From positions 4,100-29,599 of the forward strand of contig NCCR01000056.1 of assembly GCA_002279765.1 (NCBI GenBank): a DNA stretch of 25,500 bases. Reading direction: 5' to 3'. The stretch is from Verrucomicrobia bacterium 12-59-8. GTDB taxonomy: Bacteria; Verrucomicrobiota; Verrucomicrobiae; Verrucomicrobiales; Verrucomicrobiaceae. Below are positions 1-6,781 of the stretch, piece by piece. A program made the translations under genes and the position numbers. The notes beneath the pieces were generated by a model that ran no database searches, was not told where the DNA came from, and was given only the letters and a program-made list of their open reading frames with translations. Every line of letters starts with the position of its first letter. Positions within the stretch are counted from its first letter, which is position 1.

Positions 1-138
1 TTTAACGAAATAGGCCAGAGCCAAGACAAATCCCAGCACGCCCCCAACCGCCGCCAGTTTCCAGTATTTTACATATCTGGAAAGGAACTGTAATACGTCC
101 TGAAGTGTGATGAAACGTTTGAAGTTTTTCGCAGACAT
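1..138 (-). CDS. Wzz/GumC-type polysaccharide chain-length or co-polymerase protein, N-terminal fragment
   Basis: The first 46 codons of a gene that runs off the left edge are visible. The start ATG is at 136-138. The product begins MSAKNFKRF, and residues about 28-44 form a hydrophobic helix (LAAVGGVLGFVLALAYF). A short basic cytoplasmic N-terminus followed by a first membrane helix at about residue 25-45 is how Wzz, GumC and ExoP-type co-polymerases begin. These inner-membrane proteins control chain length and bridge to the Wza-type outer-membrane exporter. The gene lies 12 bases downstream of the Wza-like lipoprotein gene on the same strand, the classic order for an export module. The family call rests on the first helix and the context, because the diagnostic periplasmic domain and any tyrosine-kinase domain lie outside the window. 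Confidence 0.65.
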   Translation of the reverse strand, partial: MSAKNFKRFITLQDVLQFLSRYVKYWKLAAVGGVLGFVLALAYFVK

Positions 139-150
139 CGTTTAAGTGAT

Positions 151-798
151 TTATAGGCCGAAAAGCTTCTTAGGAACAACAATGAAGTCCCCTTCCATGA
201 GTGGCGGATCTTCTGCCTTCCCAACTTCAATCGCCTCGAAGTTGACCGATATGCGAGACACTCCTTGCGCACCCTTTCTCAAAATGTATCCCTTGCGTCT
301 GTTAGCAAACATCTTGAATCCACCAGCATCCACTACCGCCTGGTAGGCTGAAACCGGAGCATCGCCCAGTGGTCGAACAGTAACACGACCGACGTGATTG
401 ACCTCCCCGCTCATTCGGACTGTAAGGCCCCCACCTGTGTCGCCACGCATGCCGGGATCCACAATCACAGTGGCTTGGCGCAATTGACTCCCCTGCAAGG
501 TTTGCTTGATGCTGTTCTCAGCCTCAGCAAGTGCCATCCCCTGCAGTCTTACTCGACCAACCTTGGGCATGATAATATCTCCACTTGGACGTACCATGAA
601 CGATCCATTGAATGACCCATCCTCTAAGACAAAGACGTCAATCTGGTCCCCCACCTGAATTCGATAGGTAGCGCCTGCCTGCAAAGCTGCATCAGAGCGC
701 GGAGCCATAATATCCGTAGGTCCGATGTCAGGAGTGCTGCTGCAGGCGCTCAAGGCCAAGGTCAAGAACAAAAAAGTCACTTCACGAAGCCGCCTCAT
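151..798 (-). CDS. Wza-type polysaccharide export lipoprotein (Poly_export plus SLBB)
   Basis: This 215-residue protein is predicted to be an outer-membrane polysaccharide export lipoprotein. It has a type II signal peptide with lipobox LSAC and Cys19 as the lipidated residue. Residues about 45-130 match the Poly_export pattern, with YRIQVGDQIDVFV followed by VRPSGDIIMPKVGRVRLQG. An SLBB-like segment follows, with MSGEVNHVGRVTV and an AGGF turn, and the protein ends in GDFIVVPKK. At 215 residues it is shorter than Escherichia coli Wza, as is common for compact homologues with one SLBB domain. I chose ATG 796-798 over an upstream alternative at 873 because it is preceded by GAAAGAG, one of the few convincing ribosome binding sites here, and gives a proper lipoprotein signal. 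It starts 16 bases after the beta-barrel gene stops and is followed closely by the Wzz-like gene, so the three are probably one operon. Confidence 0.9.
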   Translation of the reverse strand: MRRLREVTFLFLTLALSACSSTPDIGPTDIMAPRSDAALQAGATYRIQVGDQIDVFVLEDGSFNGSFMVRPSGDIIMPKVGRVRLQGMALAEAENSIKQTLQGSQLRQATVIVDPGMRGDTGGGLTVRMSGEVNHVGRVTVRPLGDAPVSAYQAVVDAGGFKMFANRRKGYILRKGAQGVSRISVNFEAIEVGKAEDPPLMEGDFIVVPKKLFGL

Positions 799-814
799 AC
801 TCTTTCGCCGGTTA

Positions 815-2557
815 TTAGAAACTCTTGGAAGCTCCAAGGTAAATGTAGTGCTCGCTATAGTGGTTGGTGCCATGAACGTCCTGGTATTGGTAAATTGCCT
901 GAGCTTGTATATCTCTAGTCAATGCATACAGCAAGCTCAAACGACACTGCCAGCTGTCCTGAATGAACTGGCTTTGCTCGAACTCCACGTGCTCCCAGCC
1001 TGCCAGCGTAATGGCACTCAATCGAGGCGTAATGAAGGTGGTCAACGAGACAGCAGCGTATTTGAGCACGCTGTCATTTTCTACGCTCGATATAACATGT
1101 CTTTCCGTGATTCCGACATTTGCGCTCAGTACGTTCCTCTGTCTCAATCTATGGCTAATTCCATACTGAACAAAATTTTCAACTCCTGGCGAAGACCTGA
1201 CAGGCAAATATACACGCCTTCCCGCTTCCACTCTGTGATTGGTGTACAAGCCCAGTTGCTGCTGGATGCCCGCTAGAGCCGTCCAGCCCTTTCCAACCTT
1301 CGCATTCTCATCGCCGCTTTGCCAGTAGTAGCCCGCCTCAGCGTAGGTTAGAAGCGACTGGGTGAGACGCTTTTTGACTCCTGCGACGGCCCAATTAAAC
1401 GCGCTGGTCCAAGGTGCAGCTGTCATGAAGTTGTAGCCTACATAGGAGGAGAAAAATTGATCTCCATTTTTCAGATAAGCCCCTCCCAGTAGGCTCGCTC
1501 GGGTGTGGTTGAATTCGCTATCCCATAGGTCAAAGCGGTCCAAGTAAAACATGGCCATGGTTCTGTCGCCAATGTTTCTGAAAGCGCGGACACCAGCAAT
1601 GTTGTAAATACCTGCCACTCCCGAATGGGGCGTCTGTGGACCGCCATAGCTAGACCGAGAACCGTAGTTAGTCACATCACCCGTACCGTAACCAACCGCA
1701 TAGCGCCCGACCCTGTCAATCGGGGAAAGATCTCCCCACCCTGCACTAGCACCTCCGAACACGTTAAAAAGACTTCCACCAACTGCAAATGGGCTAAACT
1801 GGTCGTACGCCGATACCTTCCATCTCCCCAACTCTTTATACCAGTTGATTTGGCTGAACGCCGTTGTGCCGAATTGCGAAATCAATCCAGTACCAGCCAA
1901 AGGGCCCGGGATAGCCCAACCCACCCGACCCGTGTTAGGCAGGTAGTATAGGAAAGGATTCAGGCTGATGGAAAGATCCCCTAGGATCAAGGACGCGCGG
2001 CAGGTTAAATAGACTATATGGATCCATCGGTCATCGGGAGGCAGGTTTTCAAAGCCCGGAATGGTCCCGCTTACATCGCTATAAATGGCACCATAGCCTG
2101 CAAGAAACCTGTCCATGAGCAACGGCCCCAACATGACAGTCAGATGATCCGCCGAATTCTTATCAAAGGCACTCCCCCACATGGCCCCAAGAAAGCTAGT
2201 GTTATTCAATCCAATCCCGAGCCTCGACGTTAAGGTAAAATCGCCAATGGTTGGTTGGATGCTCCAGCCAGCCCTTTGGTTCAATGACTGAATGGAACTT
2301 GCGACCCCTCTCACACCAGCACCTAGATCCTCAGCTATGTCTCCTGGCGTGACATCTCTATACAATCCCCTCTGAGGAACATATTGATAATCCCCATAAG
2401 GGCGAACAACATCCTGCCCCAAAGCGTAACTTTCAGGAGATGCAACGCCACCCACTGAGCCCCTTGACTGAGCAGCAGCATCATGGGACATCAAAAGGGC
2501 TGCTAGAACACAAGCCCCCATCAGACCTTTCAGCCTGGCTGTTGCATGTAATGTCAT
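815..2557 (-). CDS. Outer-membrane beta-barrel protein of the polysaccharide export module
   Basis: The product is 580 residues with a Sec signal peptide (hydrophobic core about residues 11-23, AAA cleavage site before Gln30). The rest is rich in alternating aromatic and polar residues with many Gly/Tyr/Trp turns, and it ends in a C-terminal Phe (GASKSF). That is the usual beta-signal of outer-membrane barrels inserted by BamA. I see no enzymatic motif. Barrels of this kind beside Wza-type genes (for example EpsL-like proteins in exosortase-associated clusters) are thought to help secrete exopolysaccharide, but the role here is inferred from position only. I start it at ATG 2555-2557; an in-frame GTG twelve bases upstream is possible. 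Neither start has a clear ribosome binding site. Base composition is lower in GC than in the glycosyltransferase part of the window. Confidence 0.75.
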   Translation of the reverse strand: MTLHATARLKGLMGACVLAALLMSHDAAAQSRGSVGGVASPESYALGQDVVRPYGDYQYVPQRGLYRDVTPGDIAEDLGAGVRGVASSIQSLNQRAGWSIQPTIGDFTLTSRLGIGLNNTSFLGAMWGSAFDKNSADHLTVMLGPLLMDRFLAGYGAIYSDVSGTIPGFENLPPDDRWIHIVYLTCRASLILGDLSISLNPFLYYLPNTGRVGWAIPGPLAGTGLISQFGTTAFSQINWYKELGRWKVSAYDQFSPFAVGGSLFNVFGGASAGWGDLSPIDRVGRYAVGYGTGDVTNYGSRSSYGGPQTPHSGVAGIYNIAGVRAFRNIGDRTMAMFYLDRFDLWDSEFNHTRASLLGGAYLKNGDQFFSSYVGYNFMTAAPWTSAFNWAVAGVKKRLTQSLLTYAEAGYYWQSGDENAKVGKGWTALAGIQQQLGLYTNHRVEAGRRVYLPVRSSPGVENFVQYGISHRLRQRNVLSANVGITERHVISSVENDSVLKYAAVSLTTFITPRLSAITLAGWEHVEFEQSQFIQDSWQCRLSLLYALTRDIQAQAIYQYQDVHGTNHYSEHYIYLGASKSF

Positions 2558-2664
2558 AGAAAGTACCACAAAGGAACGATTAATAAAAATTCTGGTTGAA
2601 AACGTAATTAGTTAACAAGAATTTGAAGTGCCTGAAAGCACCCGCAGTTTGCAGCAAGCTAGAC

Positions 2665-2907
2665 TCAAGCACTTTTGACGAAAGATCGTGCTAGGGAAAA
2701 CGCTCCGTATAACAAACCACTACCTAAAGGAATACAAACAATGATAGGAAACCAAACAATCTTCCACCATAGAGACAGGCGGCTATCAACTAAAAGATCC
2801 GTCAAAAGAATGAGCATCATACCCACCCAAGCTCCTGCCGCCAACATCAATACCAAGGGGGAGACGTTTTGCGGATCAAAAGCTAGGGCATTTTGAAATA
2901 GATTCAT
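2665..2907 (-). CDS. Small two-helix inner-membrane protein, PLDc_N-like
   Basis: This is an 80-residue protein with two hydrophobic helices, at about residues 17-38 and 47-70, joined by a short loop. The second helix is preceded by LWWKIVWFPIIVCIP and followed by GSGLLYGAF. That resembles the phospholipase D N-terminal membrane segment (PLDc_N), which often occurs as a stand-alone small membrane protein of unknown function. No catalytic motif is present. ATG 2905-2907 is the only sensible start. It lies between the secreted calcium-loop protein gene (2978-3703) and the outer-membrane barrel gene, on the same strand with gaps of about 70 and 107 bases. The region is markedly AT-rich. The low-complexity membrane composition makes the family match tentative. 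Confidence 0.6.
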   Translation of the reverse strand: MNLFQNALAFDPQNVSPLVLMLAAGAWVGMMLILLTDLLVDSRLSLWWKIVWFPIIVCIPLGSGLLYGAFSLARSFVKSA

Positions 2908-2977
2908 GTGCGAAAAGGGAGTTAAAGGATCAGAATCAAGGCATACGGCCAGTTCCTCACCTCAAACAAAGAAGAAA

Positions 2978-3703
2978 TCAGAGCCTTTTCCATACAGGTG
3001 ATTTATCAATGTATGGTTTGGTTTTCGGAGATGGCCAAACCGAGAGCATCATCGCATCCCAACTGGCTTTCTCCCCCCACAGTTTGTCTGCTAAAGGCCC
3101 CAAGTTAGTGTCATCGAGCAGCACCGTAAGCATCATGACAGTACCTGAATCTCCGCAGGTCACTCCTTCCACATAAACGTGCCTTGGAGGAAGAGAGGTG
3201 GCGGCAGGCCACTCAACCCGGCGACGCGCAGGATCCGAAGAGTCGAGCAGCAGTGTGGTCCGGTTGGGATCCAACCAAACACGCACCCGCCCACTGCGCG
3301 ACTGCTCTTCCGCAAAGCTCTTAAAACGGCCCCGCCGATGTCCAAGATTGATCGGTCTCAGGTCAAGAATGGCGGCTGTTTTGTAATAGAGAAATTTCAG
3401 ATTAGGGGCCTCACCGGTCTGCCTCTTGGTGTTATGTACCACTGACAAATCCACACGTGCAAGCTCACGAGTTCCAATGATCAAGCCGGGAGGGTTTCGC
3501 TTGATATTGTTTGTAGGATCATAATCGCCACCACCGAGATAACCATCGTAGTTGATATCAGCAGAGATAGAAACAGAGCCAAGCGTTCTGTCCTGAATGG
3601 GAAAGTAACCCATGCCAAGGCCGAAGCCTTGGGCGTAAACGTTGATGGCACTAACGAGAAATAATGCAGCAACGATTTTTGTCTTATTGAATAGTATCTT
3701 CAT
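2978..3703 (-). CDS. Secreted protein of unknown function with an EF-hand/dockerin-type calcium loop
   Basis: I do not recognise a named family for this 241-residue product. It starts with a clear Sec signal peptide (MKILFNKTK, hydrophobic VAALFLVSAI, cleavage after VYA at residue 24). Residues 49-60 read DINYDGYLGGGD, which fits the calcium-binding loop pattern D-x-N-x-D-G-x-L-x-x-x-D of EF-hands and dockerins. The remainder is a mixed alpha/beta-looking sequence with basic patches (GHRRGRFKS, DPARRRVEW). I place the start at ATG 3701-3703, not at upstream in-frame starts reaching 3802, because only this choice puts the signal peptide at the N-terminus. No Shine-Dalgarno is visible. A periplasmic or surface protein that binds calcium near the polysaccharide is a reasonable inference, not a demonstrated function. 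Confidence 0.7.
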   Translation of the reverse strand: MKILFNKTKIVAALFLVSAINVYAQGFGLGMGYFPIQDRTLGSVSISADINYDGYLGGGDYDPTNNIKRNPPGLIIGTRELARVDLSVVHNTKRQTGEAPNLKFLYYKTAAILDLRPINLGHRRGRFKSFAEEQSRSGRVRVWLDPNRTTLLLDSSDPARRRVEWPAATSLPPRHVYVEGVTCGDSGTVMMLTVLLDDTNLGPLADKLWGEKASWDAMMLSVWPSPKTKPYIDKSPVWKRL

Positions 3704-3775
3704 AGGGAGTGTTACTTTGTAGCTCTTGCTAAACTGGTGAGCATCGCTGGCGATCATCTTTAGATGCGTCATTGG

Positions 3776-3802
3776 ACTATGCAATCCAAATATTTGTGAC
3801 AA
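3776..3802 (-). promoter_or_regulatory. Candidate sigma-70-like promoter for the calcium-loop protein gene
   Basis: On the minus strand TTGTCA (3797-3802) is followed, after a short 15-base spacer, by CATAGT (3776-3781). This would give a leader of roughly 65 bases before the start at 3703. The -35 element is close to consensus, but the -10 element and spacing are poor, so the call is weak. Confidence 0.22.
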
Positions 3803-3880
3803 AACGAGGCGAAAAAGTGCAGTTCATCAGATTAAAGCAGCCATACCCCTCTAAAAAAGCAGCTTTCATGCCAAGAACAT

Positions 3881-3892
3881 CATTGCGCAATG
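3881..3892. repeat. 12-base perfect palindrome in the intergenic gap
   Basis: CATTGCGCAATG is a perfect inverted repeat just downstream of the stop of the 3909-5057 gene. ATGATG occurs on both sides of its core on the minus strand. It has no loop and no following U-tract, so it looks more like a possible protein-binding site than a terminator, and it may be chance. Confidence 0.3.
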
Positions 3893-3908
3893 CATCATAG
3901 AGCAATAT

Positions 3909-5057
3909 TCAGCGGAGTTGAAGGACTGCTCTCACCGGCAGGTGCTGGGAGCGTGCCCCTTGAGACACACTGCAAGAAATACCTTTCCAGTGGCTTGAAG
4001 CAAACACGTGATCAATGCGAATCCATGGGCTGAAAAGCCGTAGAACGGAAGTCATGTTCCCGGGGAAAGTGTGGCCAAAGCCAACACCTGCCGCGTCATG
4101 AACATCCTGCAAAAGTCCACTCAGAAGATGGTAGGCTTTCCCGAGAGGCGGAAGGTTCAAATCCCCCAGCAGGACCACCGGCACGTTTTCTGCCCGCACA
4201 CGCGCAACGAGTTGCTCCACCAAACTCACGCGCGCTGCCCAAGTGGCGACATACTTTTGATGCATGTGATACAACGGAGTATGTGGCACCAGCCCCAGAA
4301 TCCCATAGAGAAACGTTCCTCTTTGTGAGTACCACGAGAGCAGATCGCGCGGTGTCGGGAGATGGATGTTGTAAACAGCCACATGGCGACCGCCCCAGTT
4401 AATAATTGACCGCGTGCCTGCTGAGCAAACACCTTTCGGTGAGCCCGGCCAGGTCAGTAGTAAAGGCTGATCTTCCAACACGGGCCACTTGCTGAGAAGG
4501 ATGAACTCACCATTGACCGTGTGGAACACATGAGAGGCGAACTGAGGCAGCGCCTTGATCTGAGGCAATCGGCGAGCTGCATCCTGAAAGACCGCAATGT
4601 CAAGCCGGGCCCCCTCCGCAAAATCGGTCAGCACTTTCTCGGAACCTTGGCCGCGGTTATAGGTCAACACGGACAGGCAATCGGCAGCCCCTTTCTCCGC
4701 AATGCCTGCCCCCCATCGGAGGCTGGCTCCGCCCAGCCACCCAATAATGATCACCGTCGCAATCACACATGACAGCGCAGCACGCCAGCATGCAAACAAG
4801 CCAGCAAGAATCAAAGCGGCTGCCATGGGCAAGGCCATGACCCACGATGGAAGATAGGCCAGAAACACGCTCAACAGATTGCTCTCCGCGTGATACTTCA
4901 TGTAGAAAGCCAGCCCCGACATGAACAGCACGGTGAGAAAAACCGCACGGCCCGCCCATGGCTGCAATGCGCGCCAAAGGGCTACCATGAGCGTCGCTGC
5001 CGACGGCGGCCGAGCTTTGGACCCGGGGTTTTTTGCTTCAGGGGGGGGCTCGTCCAT
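3909..5057 (-). CDS. Membrane-anchored endonuclease/exonuclease/phosphatase (EEP) family protein
   Basis: The product is 382 residues. Residues about 38-115 hold three hydrophobic helices, and the catalytic-type domain (about 128-382) follows. Motifs of the EEP fold appear in order: LTYNRG (Asn134), FQD (Asp159, where the family usually has Glu), YNIHL (His232), GDLN (298-301), RIDHVF (Asp349-His350) and SQHLPV (His372, usually SDH). The family includes metal-dependent nucleases, sphingomyelinases and inositol phosphatases. Homologues with an N-terminal membrane anchor are common and mostly uncharacterised, with the domain probably facing the periplasm. The substrate cannot be read from the sequence. 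I start at ATG 5055-5057; an in-frame TTG lies 15 bases upstream. A run of eight C residues (coding strand) occurs in codons 3-6. Confidence 0.82.
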   Translation of the reverse strand: MDEPPPEAKNPGSKARPPSAATLMVALWRALQPWAGRAVFLTVLFMSGLAFYMKYHAESNLLSVFLAYLPSWVMALPMAAALILAGLFACWRAALSCVIATVIIIGWLGGASLRWGAGIAEKGAADCLSVLTYNRGQGSEKVLTDFAEGARLDIAVFQDAARRLPQIKALPQFASHVFHTVNGEFILLSKWPVLEDQPLLLTWPGSPKGVCSAGTRSIINWGGRHVAVYNIHLPTPRDLLSWYSQRGTFLYGILGLVPHTPLYHMHQKYVATWAARVSLVEQLVARVRAENVPVVLLGDLNLPPLGKAYHLLSGLLQDVHDAAGVGFGHTFPGNMTSVLRLFSPWIRIDHVFASSHWKGISCSVSQGARSQHLPVRAVLQLR

Positions 5058-5119
5058 CTTAGCAGAAAGCAAACGCGCGCGCTCCTCAGATCACCCTTGG
5101 ATGGCTTGCCTGTGAAAGC

Positions 5120-5413
5120 TCATTCCAATGGATTTTTCTTCGGGGGGATGATGGGAGGAGTAGGAAGGAATTGAGTGTCTGGGAGCACGCGTGGCATGGG
5201 AAGTTCCTTGACGCGGGGCTTCAACACATCCGGATCCATGGGCGGACCTTTATACTCGGGAGCCTTGTCTCCGTCAGTCACCACCATGACTCCAGCCTCT
5301 TTATACCCAAATCGAACCATGCCCACGGGAACCACGACCCACAGCAACACCACGCACACCGTCATGACGACGAGGGATTCCAGAATGGTCAGTCCGCTGC
5401 TGTTTTTAATCAT
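5120..5413 (-). CDS. Short type IV prepilin-like protein
   Basis: This 97-residue protein starts MIKNSSG followed by LTILESLVVMTV. It matches the prepilin peptidase (PilD) site: Gly7 before the cut and Glu at position 5 of the mature chain. Residues about 8-31 form the hydrophobic helix. The remaining 65 residues are proline- and charge-rich (PTPPIIPPKKNP near the end) and too short for a normal pilin globular domain. It could be a minor pseudopilin or a membrane-anchored linker that uses the prepilin route. I place the start at ATG 5411-5413, although an in-frame start exists upstream at 5479, because this gives the usual short basic leader. It lies 62 bases upstream of the EEP-family gene on the same strand and may be cotranscribed with it. 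Confidence 0.7.
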   Translation of the reverse strand: MIKNSSGLTILESLVVMTVCVVLLWVVVPVGMVRFGYKEAGVMVVTDGDKAPEYKGPPMDPDVLKPRVKELPMPRVLPDTQFLPTPPIIPPKKNPLE

Positions 5414-5632
5414 AAGGTATGTGTTGAGACGGTGGGCACAAGCCCTTGTTGAGTCGTGGACGCACTGACGTCCGGTCATGCTTGTCAGATAGTCCTGTCA
5501 GGTTACGAGGGCAAGGAACAAAGGTTTGGGGCTGCATTTTTTTGACAGCCCTCATTGTATCTGGCACTGAATGAGATAAGTCGTTATTGATATGCCTCTT
5601 CCCTGTTCCAGAATCCAGCCCCCGTAAGACTC
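5414..5632. other. Divergent intergenic region between the prepilin-like gene and the plus-strand glycosyltransferase
   Basis: These 219 bases separate two divergently read genes and must hold promoters for at least one. On the plus strand a perfect TTGACA lies at 5542-5547, but no good -10 hexamer follows at normal spacing. On the minus strand nothing convincing was found. The region also coincides roughly with the change from AT-richer to GC-rich sequence. Confidence 0.35.
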
Positions 5633-6781
5633 ATGAAATTTATTTTTGTCAGTGCCAACCAAGGTGGAGGCGGCAGCGAGGAGCTGTGGGTGCAGACGGC
5701 GGGCCGCCTGCGCGGCCTGGGCCATGCGGTTATGGCCTTGACGGAGTGGAAGGCTGGCGCGCAGAGACGCGTGAGGCAGCTCCAGGCCCAGGGGGTGACG
5801 CACCGCTCCCTGGACCTCAGCGGCATGCGGGCGGTGTTCAACAAAGTACTGGAGCGTCTTACCGGCCAGGCACCGTGGCGCGACCGCTTCTTGAAGGCCA
5901 CGCTCCGCAACTTCAAGCCGGACCTGGTGGTCTTCAACTCGGGTACGCTGGTGGACGGCATTCCGCTGCTGGAGATCATCCACGCAGAGCGTCAGCCGTG
6001 CGTGGCGGTGACGCATCTGGTGTCCACGGACAACTGGCCGGACGACGCGCAGGCGGAAAAGATCCACAGCAGCTACAGCGGCGCTTTGGAGGCCTGCTTT
6101 GTTTCGGAACACAACAGGGATCTAAGTTTTCGGCAGACGGGACGAAATCTGCCGAATGCACGCATCGTGCGGAATCCCTTTCTGGTGAGCGTCGATGCCA
6201 TCCCAATGCCGCCGTTGAACAGCGAAACTCCAGTCAAACTGGCTCTGCCAGCGCGGCTGCACCCGAAGACCAAAGGGCATGACATGCTTTTCGAAGTGCT
6301 GGCGCGGCCGGAGTGGCGGGAGCGGAAGATTCAGGTTTCCCTTTTCGGTTCGGGCGGATGCGAGAAGACGCTGCGGGCGCTGTGCCAGGAGCTGGGAATC
6401 GGCGACAAGGTGGCTTTTCACGGCCATGTGGACGACATGAACGAGGTGTGGCGGCAGCATCATGCGCTCATCCTTCCTTCGCGGCATGAGGGGCTGCCCA
6501 TCGCGCAGATTGAGGCCATGCTGGCGGGCCGCGCGGTCATCGCCACGCCGGCGGGCGGCATTGCGGAGATGATGGAGCCGGGCCGTACTGGATTTCTGGC
6601 CGCTGCCTGTGATACAAACGCGCTGCATGCGGTGATGGAGGAGGCGTGGGGCCAGCGGGAGCGTTGGGGCGGCCTGGGGGAGGAGGGACGGAAGCTGGTA
6701 CAGGCGCGCATCCCTGCGGAGCCGGTCACAGTGTTTGTGGACCATCTGCTGAAGCTGGCCGCAAGGCGTGGCAGGCCTTGA
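5633..6781 (+). CDS. Glycosyltransferase family 4 (GT-B fold)
   Basis: This 382-residue protein is the only plus-strand gene. The N-terminal domain begins MKFIFVSANQ with a glycine-rich loop (GGGGSEE) that fits acceptor-side GT4 proteins. The C-terminal domain has LALPARLHPKTKGHD (about 203-217), FGSGG, and the donor-binding motif HEGLPIAQIEAM with the E-x7-E pair at Glu286 and Glu294, followed by GRAVIATPAGGIAEMM. It is predicted to be a retaining, cytoplasmic glycosyltransferase using a nucleotide sugar to extend a lipid-linked glycan. The sugar cannot be inferred. ATG 5633 has no strong ribosome binding site. Its 3' end overlaps the convergent glycosyltransferase gene (6726-7700) by 56 bases, so the two messages are antisense to each other there. 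Confidence 0.9.
   Translation: MKFIFVSANQGGGGSEELWVQTAGRLRGLGHAVMALTEWKAGAQRRVRQLQAQGVTHRSLDLSGMRAVFNKVLERLTGQAPWRDRFLKATLRNFKPDLVVFNSGTLVDGIPLLEIIHAERQPCVAVTHLVSTDNWPDDAQAEKIHSSYSGALEACFVSEHNRDLSFRQTGRNLPNARIVRNPFLVSVDAIPMPPLNSETPVKLALPARLHPKTKGHDMLFEVLARPEWRERKIQVSLFGSGGCEKTLRALCQELGIGDKVAFHGHVDDMNEVWRQHHALILPSRHEGLPIAQIEAMLAGRAVIATPAGGIAEMMEPGRTGFLAAACDTNALHAVMEEAWGQRERWGGLGEEGRKLVQARIPAEPVTVFVDHLLKLAARRGRP

Noticed and set aside
2610..2645. GTGCCTGAAAGCAC as a terminator after the small membrane protein gene
   Set aside because: The stem is only four or five base pairs and no T-tract follows on the transcribed strand.
3704..3802. Extended N-terminus of the calcium-loop protein
   Set aside because: It would bury the signal peptide inside the protein; ATG 3701-3703 places it correctly.
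5542..5547. Perfect TTGACA as a promoter for the plus-strand glycosyltransferase
   Set aside because: No acceptable -10 hexamer follows at 16-18 bases, so I did not call it a promoter.
5552..6112. 186-codon open frame on the minus strand under the plus-strand glycosyltransferase
   Set aside because: Its product is Arg/His/Gln-rich with no domain; the opposite strand has full GT4 motifs.
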